Translations under genes and position numbers: made by a program
Part shown: piece after piece, positions 42,884-50,052 of the stretch
How the letters are laid out: each line of letters begins with the position of its first letter
Position numbering within the stretch: the stretch's first letter is position 1
The notes under the pieces: model-generated
The model's input: the letters and a program-made list of their open reading frames with translations, nothing else
Database searches by the model: none
Told to the model about the DNA's origin: nothing
NCBI GenBank assembly: GCA_947453445.1
Contig: CANGGP010000020.1
Location: 1 to 50,052 of the forward strand
From: Sphingobacteriaceae bacterium
Lineage (GTDB): Bacteria > Bacteroidota > Bacteroidia > B-17B0 > Aurantibacillaceae
Direction of reading: 5' to 3'
DNA: 50,052 nucleotides

Positions 42884-43132
42884 ATGGAAAGACAAGACAT
42901 CTTAAAAGTAATTGAGAAACATTTAGCTAAATCAGTACCTGGAATTGAAGCAGGAATAGACCCTCAAAAAAAATTCACCGACTATGGTGCAAACAGTTTA
43001 GATATAGTAGAAATTGTTTCAGGCTCAATGCGCGAATTAAAAGTGAAAATTCCTCGCACTGAACTTTCTGATATCCAAAATATTTCTGGATTGATTGATA
43101 AGTTTGAAGCATTTGCCACTAAAACAGCATGA
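42884..43132 (+). CDS. Acyl carrier protein (donor-ACP-like)
   Basis: An 82-residue acyl carrier protein, the only carrier in the cluster. The phosphopantetheine site is Ser38 in YGANSLDIVE, followed by the helix-2 pattern IVEIVSG and the C-terminal ELSDIQNISGLIDKFE. The usual Asp before the Ser is Asn here (GANSLD); I recall the same GANS form in the donor ACPs (AcpK type) that carry acetyl groups for the HMGS of beta-branching cassettes. It could also carry the growing chain, since no other ACP is encoded here. The Sfp-type PPTase at 31306 probably activates it. Its stop overlaps the next ATG by four bases (ATGA). Confidence 0.92.
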   Translation: MERQDILKVIEKHLAKSVPGIEAGIDPQKKFTDYGANSLDIVEIVSGSMRELKVKIPRTELSDIQNISGLIDKFEAFATKTA

Positions 43133-43950
43133 GTAAAAGTTTCCCGGATTTCTCAGGTAAAGTAGTACTTATTACCGGCGGAACCAGGGGTATTGGTTTA
43201 GAAACAGGACTCTCCTTTGCAAAAAGGGGAGCTCTTTGCATTCTAACTTACAGCTGGGGCGACCATGATGAATCATCTATTTACAAAAGTTTTGAAGATG
43301 TCAAGGCTTTGAAACCCCTTTTGATTCAAGCTGATGTTATTAAGCTTGAAGATACCCAAGCTTTGCTAGCAAAAATTAAAGAACAGGCAAATAAAATTGA
43401 TGTGTTTATTAGCAATGTGGCTGTTGCTGCTTCTGTAAAAAGCTTTGAAGACCTTTCCTTAAAGGGGCTAAAACAAGCGATATCATATTCAACTTGGCCA
43501 ATGGTAGGTTACACAAAAGAAATATTTAAAGTTTTTGGTTCCTATCCTAAGTATATAATTGGTATGTCATCAACCGGTCCTGATCATTATTCGATGGGAT
43601 ACGATTATGTTGCTTCTTCAAAGGCGCTAATGGAATTATTTGTAAAATATCTGAATTACCATTTACGTGGCCATGATGTTTGTATAAATGTGGTTCGTTC
43701 GAGAGCTGTTAAAACTAAATCTTTGGAGGATACATTCGGGAAAGATCTTGCAGAATTTGTAGATAAATTTATGCCAAATAATTTTTGGATTGAACCGCAA
43801 GAAGTTGCGGAGGCCATTGTTGCACTTTGCTCAGGCTATTGCGATTCAATTAGTGGAGAAACCGTTATGGTAGATAAAGGAACTACCTTTTTTGATAACC
43901 TTATGGAGATTTATAATAGATCTCAAAAAAATAAACTTAAATCAGTATAG
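43129..43950 (+). CDS. FabL/FabI-like enoyl-ACP reductase, copy 2
   Basis: A 273-residue SDR with the cofactor loop TGGTRGIGL (16-24), FISNVAV in place of NNAG, and the active site YDYVASSK: Tyr158-x6-Lys165, the FabI/FabL spacing, with MSSTGPD just before. The sequence matches the minus-strand SDR at 41904 in most motif blocks, including WPMV.YT and YPKY..G.SS.GPD, so the two are paralogs. Presence of two copies may mean that one acts on linear enoyl chains and the other on beta-branched ones; that is inference. It overlaps the ACP stop by four bases and precedes the oxoamine synthase by two. Confidence 0.72.
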   Translation: MSKSFPDFSGKVVLITGGTRGIGLETGLSFAKRGALCILTYSWGDHDESSIYKSFEDVKALKPLLIQADVIKLEDTQALLAKIKEQANKIDVFISNVAVAASVKSFEDLSLKGLKQAISYSTWPMVGYTKEIFKVFGSYPKYIIGMSSTGPDHYSMGYDYVASSKALMELFVKYLNYHLRGHDVCINVVRSRAVKTKSLEDTFGKDLAEFVDKFMPNNFWIEPQEVAEAIVALCSGYCDSISGETVMVDKGTTFFDNLMEIYNRSQKNKLKSV

Positions 43951-43952
43951 AA

Positions 43953-45254
43953 ATGTCGACTATCGATGAAACAATGTCCAAACACTTGAAGGACCATTTT
44001 GCAGAATATACTTATGATATGTTTATGATGAACATGTCGTCAGAACTTGAGGAAATGGAATTATTTTCGGAGTGGGTTGATATTTTAAACAAGAAAAATC
44101 TATACACTTTTGAAGCTGTGCGTTCTGCGGCTCAAAAAACCGAGATTGATCTCATTCGTCAAAATGGTGATAGTGTTCACATCATTAACCTTTCCAGTTA
44201 CAATTACCTTGGTTTTAGTTATCATCCTGATGTGATTAAAGCCGCACAAGATGCAGTTGGTAAATACGGTCTTGGAGCATCTAGCTCACCCGTTATCAGC
44301 GGAACTTATTTAGTTCACAAACAACTGGAAGAAGGTCTCGTGAAATTCTTTGATTTGCCTGATCGAGGTGTTTCTTTGTTTACAGCAGGATACAGTGTAA
44401 ACCTCGGGGCAATTTCGGCATTTATTAAGCCCGGTAATCATGTGGTGATGGATGAAGCATCGCACATGTCAATTGTTGAAGGTGCAAAACTTTCTGGTGG
44501 CGAAATGACTTATTTTAAGCATAACGACATGTTGCATTTGGAAGAAATATTGAAAAAGGTGTGTGACGGTTTTACTCGAGTGTTAATTTGTATTGAAGGT
44601 GTTTATAGTGGCGATGGTGATTACGGCAATGTAAAAGGTGTTGTTGAATTGGCTAAAAAATATGGCGCATACACTTTGGTTGATGAAGCGCATTCTGCAT
44701 TGGTGGCTGGAGAAAATGGCCGAGGTGTTTGTGAAATGCAAGGTGTTTTAGAAGACGTTGACATGTACGTAATGACATTTAGCAAAGCTTTTGGAGGCGT
44801 TGGAGGCGGTGTATATGGCAAGAAGGAAATTATCCAATATCTTAATTGGTATGCCAGATGCCGTATGTTCTCCTGCGCTTTGGATCCGGCTGTTACAGGT
44901 GGTATGGCAAAAGTGGTAGAACTAGCAGGAACTGAGATTGGGAAAGAAAGAAGAACTAGAATTAAATCGAACGCCAATTATTTTAGAAATTTGTTACAAG
45001 GAAAAGTAAATGTGGGCGGGAATGATTCATGGGTGGTGATTGTAAACTTTGGCGATGAGTCAAAAACATTAAATCTTAACGACTACTTGCAACGCGCCGG
45101 ACTTGACACCAGCATCATTCAATTTCCTGCTGTACCTAAAGGTGAAGCCAGAATAAGAATGTTTGTAACATCCGAACACACTGAAGAGCAGTTGAAAAAA
45201 GCAGCCAATATTATTTTAAGCGCCGCTGAGAAATTTGATTTTTTAAAAAAGTAA
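43953..45254 (+). CDS. Alpha-oxoamine synthase (serine palmitoyltransferase/AONS family)
   Basis: A PLP enzyme that condenses an acyl thioester with an amino acid, losing CO2, to give an alpha-amino ketone. The 433-residue protein has the family motifs: NLSSYNYLGFS (79-89), the stacking His171 in DEASHMS, the PLP contacts Asp244 and His247 in VDEAHSA, and the Schiff-base Lys278 in TFSKAFGG. The N-terminus is about 50 residues longer than in Bacteroides-type SPT. Its position three genes from the ACP and directly before a ketosphinganine-reductase-like gene suggests sphingoid-base formation from an acyl-ACP. KBL, AONS (biotin) and cysteate-using capnine synthase belong to the same superfamily and cannot be excluded by motif alone. 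Confidence 0.9.
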   Translation: MSTIDETMSKHLKDHFAEYTYDMFMMNMSSELEEMELFSEWVDILNKKNLYTFEAVRSAAQKTEIDLIRQNGDSVHIINLSSYNYLGFSYHPDVIKAAQDAVGKYGLGASSSPVISGTYLVHKQLEEGLVKFFDLPDRGVSLFTAGYSVNLGAISAFIKPGNHVVMDEASHMSIVEGAKLSGGEMTYFKHNDMLHLEEILKKVCDGFTRVLICIEGVYSGDGDYGNVKGVVELAKKYGAYTLVDEAHSALVAGENGRGVCEMQGVLEDVDMYVMTFSKAFGGVGGGVYGKKEIIQYLNWYARCRMFSCALDPAVTGGMAKVVELAGTEIGKERRTRIKSNANYFRNLLQGKVNVGGNDSWVVIVNFGDESKTLNLNDYLQRAGLDTSIIQFPAVPKGEARIRMFVTSEHTEEQLKKAANIILSAAEKFDFLKK

Positions 45255-45267
45255 TTAATCAGTTAAT

Positions 45268-46053
45268 ATGAAAAAAGTAGCATTAATAACAGGTGGATCT
45301 TCCGGACTAGGTTATGCCTTGGCTGAATTATTGGGTAAGCAAGATTATTCAATCATCATTGTGGCCCGTAATCAAGAACGGATTAATAAAGCAGTGAGTT
45401 CATTAAGTAGTATGAAGATTACCGTAAAAGGTATTTCTTGTGATATTACAAGCGAAGTTGCTTTGAAAAAAACGTTCGAACAAGTAAAAACAGAATATGG
45501 TAAAATTGATTATCTGGTTTTAAATGCAGGTGTTGTTACTACCAAATTGTTATCTGATTACACCAGTGCTGCTGAAATGAAACAAGATCTTGAAATAGAC
45601 CTTTGGGGAACTATTCTTTCTGCGCACACTTTTCTACCATTATTGGTGAATGGCACAAAAGTATTATTAATTTCTTCAGGCTTTGGCCTAATGGGTGCTG
45701 CCGGCTATTCAATGTACTGTGCTGCTAAAGCCGGAATCATCAACTTTGGAGAGTGTTTGCGTCGCGAATTATTGAATAAAGGCATCAATGTTTATGTGGC
45801 TTGCCCCGGCGATATGGATACTCCTCAGTTTCATCAGGAAATTAAAAACGCGCCACAATGGATGAAAAAGGAAACACATCGTAAATTAATGAAAACCGCA
45901 GAAGTAGCTGTTAAAATTTTAAATCAAGCTAAAGGAAAAAAGAAGTATCTAATAGTGCCTTCAGGTGATGTAAATTTGTTAGTAGTTTTAAGTAAAATTC
46001 TTCCAAGAAAATTTAGAGATTATCTTTTAGATAACATGTTTCCCAGACCTTAG
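45268..46053 (+). CDS. SDR resembling 3-ketodihydrosphingosine reductase
   Basis: A 261-residue SDR with cofactor loop TGGSSGLGY (8-16), LNAGVV (85-90), catalytic Ser137 in LISSGFG and Tyr150-x3-Lys154 in YCAAK. The GAAGYSMYCAAKAGI stretch and the PGDMDTP segment match KDSR/FVT1-type reductases, which reduce the 3-keto group of ketosphinganine. The C-terminal region (ILPRKFRDYLLDNMF) is basic and amphipathic and could sit on a membrane. It follows the oxoamine synthase by 13 bases, as expected for the next step in sphingoid-base synthesis. Other SDR substrates are possible. Confidence 0.78.
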   Translation: MKKVALITGGSSGLGYALAELLGKQDYSIIIVARNQERINKAVSSLSSMKITVKGISCDITSEVALKKTFEQVKTEYGKIDYLVLNAGVVTTKLLSDYTSAAEMKQDLEIDLWGTILSAHTFLPLLVNGTKVLLISSGFGLMGAAGYSMYCAAKAGIINFGECLRRELLNKGINVYVACPGDMDTPQFHQEIKNAPQWMKKETHRKLMKTAEVAVKILNQAKGKKKYLIVPSGDVNLLVVLSKILPRKFRDYLLDNMFPRP

Positions 46054-46148
46054 TTTTTTTGATTTTTAAATTAAAGATGGCCTTTCGACATTTTATTTTT
46101 TTGTAAAACTCCTTTCAAATTTTACCAAAAGATAATTTAAAGAATAAC

Positions 46149-46694
46149 TTAAATTATTATTTTTTCAACCAGCTCCTCGTTTTTGGCAGGGTCTTTACCG
46201 AATATTTCGATGTATTTAACCTTTGGAGTCCAAAAAGACCCACCTTCAATTTGAACAAAAATTCGGTTCACAATAAGTAAGTGGTTGTTGAAATAACCAA
46301 AAACATGAAATTTGTTGTCATTTGTTTCGATGAGGTATAGAATTTGTTTCTTATAGGATACAAAATGGAAGCTATATTTTTTTTTCTCCTTGTCAATTTG
46401 GTGAACGTTTATACCATAAGCATACTTTCTTTGAATATAATTTAATTGTTCCAAATCACCTTTACCGGCATAATTCATCCAAAATACCGAAATAGGTTCA
46501 CTTTCATTTAATTCATTTTTCTCATTAATATTTAATTGATAAATAAGGGTGTTTTTATTAAAACTTCTTTGCACGTAAAAAAGCAAATTTTTTATTCCCT
46601 TAGGTACTGGGAAATTATCATGTTCGCTGGAACTAAAGCCAAAGCACAAAACGACAATAAGTACTAAAAATATTTTACGAATAATTCGAGGCAT
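46149..46694 (-). CDS. DUF4833 secreted protein
   Basis: A 181-residue protein with a signal peptide (KIFLVLIVVLCFGFSS). The mature part has the DUF4833 pattern: LLFYVQRSFNKNTLIYQLN, PISVFWMNYAGKGDLEQLNYIQRKYAYGI, and further paired strands. Its function is not known to me. It is convergent with the end of the biosynthetic cluster, 95 bases away, and divergent from the helicase gene. I see no evidence that it belongs to the cluster. Confidence 0.75.
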   Translation of the reverse strand: MPRIIRKIFLVLIVVLCFGFSSSEHDNFPVPKGIKNLLFYVQRSFNKNTLIYQLNINEKNELNESEPISVFWMNYAGKGDLEQLNYIQRKYAYGINVHQIDKEKKKYSFHFVSYKKQILYLIETNDNKFHVFGYFNNHLLIVNRIFVQIEGGSFWTPKVKYIEIFGKDPAKNEELVEKIII

Positions 46695-46841
46695 TTATGT
46701 GGTCAATAAAGCATGAAAGTTAATTAAATATTATAATTTAAATTAATTGCGTGATAGAATTTTAATTTTATTAAAAGGATATAAATTAATTCAAATTTTG
46801 GGCTCAAAAATAGGCATAATTGCCTTTGTCGATTAAAAGAC

Positions 46842-46849
46842 TACCTTCG
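46842..46849 (+). promoter_or_regulatory. Candidate -7 element of the helicase gene
   Basis: TACCTTCG differs from TAnnTTTG at one position and lies 30 bases before the TTG start at 46879. It supports the downstream TTG start rather than the in-frame GTG at 46849, which would fall inside the box. Confidence 0.35.
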
Positions 46850-46878
46850 TGTTTAATTTTTTAACTAATTCATTTTAC

Positions 46879-48117
46879 TTGACTTTCGACGATTTTAACT
46901 TTAATGCTACCTTACTTGAAGGTTTATATAGCATGGGCTACAAAACCCCAACTCCAATTCAACAAGAAGCTATACCGGTAGTACTTGAACACCATGATAT
47001 TATTGCTTGTGCACAAACCGGCACAGGAAAAACTGCTGCTTATTTATTGCCAATTATTGACCATATTTTAAAAGCTGAAACAAGGCATTTAAACACCTTA
47101 ATTATTGCGCCTACGCGCGAATTGGCCTTGCAAATTGACCAACAAATTGATGGCTTAGGCTATTTTTGTTCATTGAGTTCAATTGCCATTTATGGCGGTA
47201 ACGACGGCATCGCTTGGTCGACACAAAAACACGCCTTACAAGAGGGAGTAGATATAATTTGTGCTACACCGGGGCGTTTAATTGCCTTATTGCAAGCAGG
47301 GGATATCAATTTTGAACATTTGCAACATTTGGTTTTGGATGAGGCAGACCGCATGTTAGACATGGGATTTTTTGACGACATTAAAACCATTGTAAATTAT
47401 TTGCCAAAGAAACGTCAAACCATTATGTTTTCGGCCACTATGCCGCCAAAAATAAGGCAGTTGGCGAACCAAATCACCAATGATGCAAAACAAATAAACA
47501 TTGCCATCAGTAAACCCGCAGCGGGCATTGTTCAGCAAGCCTATATTTTGTACGACAATCAAAAAGAACCTTTGATTAGAAATATATTAATGCAAGAAGA
47601 ATATCCTTCGGTGATTATATTTTCGTCAACAAAAGACAATGTGAAATTGCTTGAAAAAACACTTCGTGGCATTGATCGCAATGTAAGGGCATTTCATTCG
47701 GATTTAGACCAAGCCGAACGTGAAGAAATTATGCGTGATTTTAAAAGCAAACGGGTACACATTTTAATTGGCACCGATATATTGTCGCGGGGAATTGATG
47801 TTGACGGCATCAGTTTGGTTGTGAATTATGACGCACCTGGCGATCCAGAAGATTATATTCACCGCATAGGCAGAACCGCAAGGGCTTCTAAGGCCGGCGT
47901 TGCCATTACTTTTGTGAATCCAAAAGACCAATTTAAATTTTTTAAAATAGAAAGTTTGATGGGGATTGAAGTGCCTAAAATGCCTTTACCAATTGAATTG
48001 GGTGTTGGCCCTGAATTTAATCCTGAAAAACCTAGGACTGACATTCGTCGTGGTGCAGGACCGAACAAAGGCAATCCAAAAAGAAATTTTAATAAAAGAC
48101 CGGGTACAAAAAGATAA
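46879..48117 (+). CDS. DEAD-box RNA helicase (RhlE-like)
   Basis: An ATP-dependent RNA helicase of about 412 residues, likely acting in RNA remodelling or decay in the cytoplasm. Motifs in order: Q-motif PTPIQ, Walker A AQTGTGKT (45-52), PTRELALQI, TPGRL, DEAD, SAT, RGIDV and HRIGRTAR. A short basic tail (GNPKRNFNKRPGTKR) follows the second RecA domain. The natural N-terminus TFDDFNFNATLLEGL suggests the TTG at 46879 as start; a GTG at 46849 would add ten residues not typical of the family. Confidence 0.92.
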   Translation: MTFDDFNFNATLLEGLYSMGYKTPTPIQQEAIPVVLEHHDIIACAQTGTGKTAAYLLPIIDHILKAETRHLNTLIIAPTRELALQIDQQIDGLGYFCSLSSIAIYGGNDGIAWSTQKHALQEGVDIICATPGRLIALLQAGDINFEHLQHLVLDEADRMLDMGFFDDIKTIVNYLPKKRQTIMFSATMPPKIRQLANQITNDAKQINIAISKPAAGIVQQAYILYDNQKEPLIRNILMQEEYPSVIIFSSTKDNVKLLEKTLRGIDRNVRAFHSDLDQAEREEIMRDFKSKRVHILIGTDILSRGIDVDGISLVVNYDAPGDPEDYIHRIGRTARASKAGVAITFVNPKDQFKFFKIESLMGIEVPKMPLPIELGVGPEFNPEKPRTDIRRGAGPNKGNPKRNFNKRPGTKR

Positions 48118-48134
48118 ATAAACATTCTAATTGT

Positions 48135-48596
48135 ATGATGCATCAATTGATTCGCTTGTTACAAGTTTTTTTTGTTTTCGCTTTGGCATGTTTAAATGCA
48201 AGCTTTATTGTGATCAACACCAAACACAATGTGAAGTTAGAGATTACCGGTATTCGCAGTCATGAGGGTAAAATAAAGATGGGTGTTTATATTTCGAGTC
48301 AACGATTCGAAGAAAAAAAAGACTCTAAGATTATTACGATTGATAAAAGCCAATTGCATCAACAAAAGTTGAATTATAGTTTTTATTTAGAACCTGGCAC
48401 TTATGGTTTATCGGTTTTGGATGATGAAAACGACAACAGTAAAATGGATTTTAATTTTATTGGCATGCCAAAAGAAGGCTTTGGTTTTTCAAATTATTAC
48501 CACACAGGTTTCATGTATCCCAAATTCCAAAACTTTTCATTTACCATACATGCCGGTGAAGAAAAAAATGTGCAAATAAAAATTAGGTATATCTAA
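48135..48596 (+). CDS. DUF2141 secreted protein
   Basis: A 153-residue protein with a signal peptide (VFFVFALACLNASF). It carries the DUF2141 hallmarks: KIKMGVYIS near residue 50, LEPGTYGLSVLDDENDNSKMDFNFIGMPKEGFGFSN in its characteristic blocks, and a FTIHAGEEKNVQIKI end. Its fold is expected to be a beta sandwich, exported to the periplasm; biological function is not established. It follows the helicase gene by 17 bases. Confidence 0.85.
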   Translation: MMHQLIRLLQVFFVFALACLNASFIVINTKHNVKLEITGIRSHEGKIKMGVYISSQRFEEKKDSKIITIDKSQLHQQKLNYSFYLEPGTYGLSVLDDENDNSKMDFNFIGMPKEGFGFSNYYHTGFMYPKFQNFSFTIHAGEEKNVQIKIRYI

Positions 48597-48610
48597 CTAC
48601 AAAATGATTT

Positions 48611-49627
48611 ATGAGTTATTCAGAAATCATCATTACAAAAGCCATCGCCGAAACACTGCAAGCAGAGCAGCAGAAAATTATTTATCAGTTGTGGAACGCC
48701 GCTTATCCTGCAGGCTTGGCATTTGATCATCAGCAGCAATTCGAAAATTATCTCAAGGGATTAAAAAATGCACAGCATTATTTTATTCAATTAGAAAATG
48801 CAAATGCCTGGGCAATGGTGTTTGAGCGCGATGGCGAGAGGTGGTTTGCACTCATTGTTGATCCTAAAGTACATGCCAAGGGTATTGGCAAATTACTTCT
48901 TGATTTCCTAAAATCTGAACACCCGGTATTAAACGGTTGGGTCATCGACCATCATTTATATCAGCGTAAAGATGGCCAGATGTATCGATCACCACTTGAA
49001 TTTTATGTAAAGAACGCTTTTGAAATTAAAAAGGATACGAGATTAGAATTACCCCATCTGAGTGCCGTAAAAGTGCAATGGCGTGAAAAGGAAATACATT
49101 ACCTGTTTAAATCCGAACACTTGGGGTTTAGAAAATGGCGAGATGCAGACTTAGAAGCAATGGCACAAATAAGTTCAGACCAAGTGGTGATGGAATTTTT
49201 CCCATCGGTTCAAGATAAAATTTATGTGTTTGATTTTTTGCGTCGCATGAACGAAGAGTATCATGAAAATGGTTTCTGTTATTTTGCCGTTGACCTTTTA
49301 TCGAATGGTGAATTACTTGGATTTATTGGAATTCATGAGCAAACATTTGTGTCGGATTTTACCCCTTGTATTGATATAGGTTGGCGTTTAAAAAAGGAAG
49401 TTTGGAATAGGGGTTATGCCACTGAAGGCGCGAAACGCTGTTTGCGTTTTGCTTTTGAGGACATGAACTTGAAAAAGATTTACTCAATGACGCCGAAGGT
49501 GAATTTAAAATCACAACGCATCATGCAAAAAATAGGCATGCAGAAGGTGAAAGACTTTGTGCTTGAATTTTTGAAAGAAGATGAACGATTAAAAGATTGT
49601 GTTTTATACTTAATTGAGAAGGATTAA
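48611..49627 (+). CDS. Two-domain GNAT acetyltransferase
   Basis: A 338-residue protein made of two GNAT folds. The N-terminal domain (about 1-150) contains a Q/RxxGxG-type acetyl-CoA loop, VHAKGIGKLLLDF. The C-terminal domain (about 170-338) resembles RimJ/RimL-type acetyltransferases, with FRKWRDADLEAMAQI at its start, IDIGWRLKKEVWNRGYATEG for cofactor binding and KSQRIMQKIGM near the end. RimJ-like domains acetylate N-terminal amines or small molecules; substrate unknown. The domains could act on one pathway or the protein could be a natural fusion of two activities. It lies 14 bases after the DUF2141 gene. Confidence 0.8.
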   Translation: MSYSEIIITKAIAETLQAEQQKIIYQLWNAAYPAGLAFDHQQQFENYLKGLKNAQHYFIQLENANAWAMVFERDGERWFALIVDPKVHAKGIGKLLLDFLKSEHPVLNGWVIDHHLYQRKDGQMYRSPLEFYVKNAFEIKKDTRLELPHLSAVKVQWREKEIHYLFKSEHLGFRKWRDADLEAMAQISSDQVVMEFFPSVQDKIYVFDFLRRMNEEYHENGFCYFAVDLLSNGELLGFIGIHEQTFVSDFTPCIDIGWRLKKEVWNRGYATEGAKRCLRFAFEDMNLKKIYSMTPKVNLKSQRIMQKIGMQKVKDFVLEFLKEDERLKDCVLYLIEKD

Positions 49628-49649
49628 ATACAACTTTAAAAGGCAATCA

Positions 49650-50052
49650 TCAATTGTTCAAAAGCAATTGGTAATGGATTTTTGTATTGGTGATTTTTAC
49701 CGAAGAGTCAAAAACAACAATGTGGTGTCCGCTATGTGTTTGCGCTAAAATTTCGAAACATTTCCCGTTAAAAACACAACTCACAACCAATACTTCTAAA
49801 TCGAAACCCGCAGATTTTTCAACATGTTTAAATTGATTGGGACGACACAGAGTATTTTTATTTTTTTTGTACGGTGATTTTAAATGAAAATCTTCAGATT
49901 TAATGATGTTGTACTCTCCCAATAATCCGGCAAGTCGCACATTTTTTGGGTGATAAAATACTTGCCATTTTTCGCCAATTTGTTTGATTTGACCTTCGTG
50001 CATAATCGCAATTTGATTGGCAAATTTGAGGGCTTCTTCGGGTAAGTGCGTA
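49650..50052 (-). CDS. ABC transporter ATP-binding protein, C-terminal part
   Basis: This gene runs off the right end of the window, so its ATPase core is missing. The readable part, 133 codons plus a partial one, begins with THLPEEALKFANQIAIMHEG, which includes the H-loop histidine and the D/E-EAL..A..I.IM..G pattern of ABC ATPases. It is followed by QIGEKWQVFYHPKNVRLAGLLG, typical of the PotA/CysA/FbpC subfamily. The last 80 residues would be a TOBE-like domain. Substrate is unknown. It ends in TAA at 49650 and converges with the GNAT gene, 22 bases away. Confidence 0.78.
   Translation of the reverse strand, partial: THLPEEALKFANQIAIMHEGQIKQIGEKWQVFYHPKNVRLAGLLGEYNIIKSEDFHLKSPYKKNKNTLCRPNQFKHVEKSAGFDLEVLVVSCVFNGKCFEILAQTHSGHHIVVFDSSVKITNTKIHYQLLLNN

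Larger units (their letters stand above)
30026..46053. other. Candidate beta-branching / sphingolipid hybrid biosynthetic cluster
   Basis: Seventeen genes in this stretch can be read as one pathway. The genes are: transporter (MFS), PPTase, Omp85 barrel, GNAT (ceramide-synthase-like), PAP2 phosphotransferase, malonyltransferase, dehydratase, ketosynthase, ketoreductase, HMG-CoA-synthase homolog, ECH1, two FabL-like reductases, ECH2, ACP, alpha-oxoamine synthase and KDSR-like reductase. They form a plus-strand run (30026-41025), a two-gene minus-strand unit (42655-41101) and a second plus-strand run (42884-46053). Spacings are short, with several overlaps. The boundaries are uncertain: the MFS gene may be independent. 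DUF4833 (46149) and the helicase are taken as outside. Individual evidence is given per gene. Confidence 0.75.

Noticed and set aside
35455-43132. Cluster as part of a modular trans-AT polyketide synthase
   Set aside because: No multidomain KS/ACP megasynthase is present in the window; all activities are single-domain proteins. A distant megasynthase elsewhere in the genome cannot be excluded.
30026-46053. Cluster as aryl polyene, flexirubin or dialkylresorcinol locus
   Set aside because: No aromatic starter enzymes, DarA/DarB, ammonia-lyase or acyl-ACP polyene KS pairs; HMGS, ECH and oxoamine synthase genes do not belong to those pathways.
46849-46878. GTG start for the DEAD-box helicase
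   Set aside because: It adds ten atypical residues and overlaps the candidate -7 box; TTG 46879 gives the family N-terminus.

Overview
The window is a chromosomal segment of a Bacteroidota bacterium (Flavobacteriia/Sphingobacteriia-like; I cannot place the genus). The evidence is type IX secretion and gliding genes (porV, porU, a porP/sprF-family gene, gldJ), a short primary sigma factor without region 1.1, the bat operon, zapA-rny linkage, TAnnTTTG -7 promoter elements, few Shine-Dalgarno sequences and an AT-rich base composition. No rRNA, tRNA, CRISPR array, transposase or prophage was seen.

Layout. 1-3203: the end of a bat operon (batC fragment, a single-domain BatD-like gene, batD, batE). 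3202-3364: a large imperfect inverted repeat between two convergent genes. 3364-6534 (minus): a lipoprotein hydrolase, a small lipoprotein, lipA and an outer-membrane-like protein. 6592-9910: OsmC protein, polysaccharide-type flippase, oligopeptide-type binding lipoprotein. 9986-18037: type IX secretion locus, with porV-porU on minus and porP-gldJ on plus. 18102-29779: housekeeping genes (murF, a dicarboxylate/amino-acid symporter, yidC, a MauE/thioredoxin-like membrane protein, rpoD, a very long coiled-coil gene, zapA, rny).

30026-46053 is the most interesting part: a biosynthetic cluster that appears to join two normally separate pathways. The first is a discrete (non-modular) fatty-acid/polyketide set: phosphopantetheinyl transferase, trans-AT-like malonyltransferase, FabZ-like dehydratase, ketosynthase, FabG-like reductase, two FabL-like enoyl reductases and an ACP. 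It also has a full beta-branching (HMG-CoA-synthase) cassette: HMGS, ECH1 (dehydratase) and ECH2 (decarboxylase). The second is a bacterial sphingolipid-like set: alpha-oxoamine synthase (serine palmitoyltransferase family), 3-ketosphinganine-reductase-like SDR, a YghO-type GNAT protein (the family containing bacterial ceramide synthase) and a PAP2/AUR1-like membrane phosphotransferase. An MFS transporter and an Omp85-type barrel sit at its upstream end. My inference is that the locus builds a beta-alkyl-branched acyl chain on ACP, releases it by decarboxylative condensation with an amino acid, and converts it into a sphingoid/ceramide-like membrane lipid. I know of no described pathway with this combination.

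46149-50052: a DUF4833 protein, a DEAD-box RNA helicase, a DUF2141 protein, a two-domain GNAT protein, and the C-terminal part of an ABC transporter ATPase that runs off the window. All calls come from reading the translations and recalling family motifs; no database search was possible.
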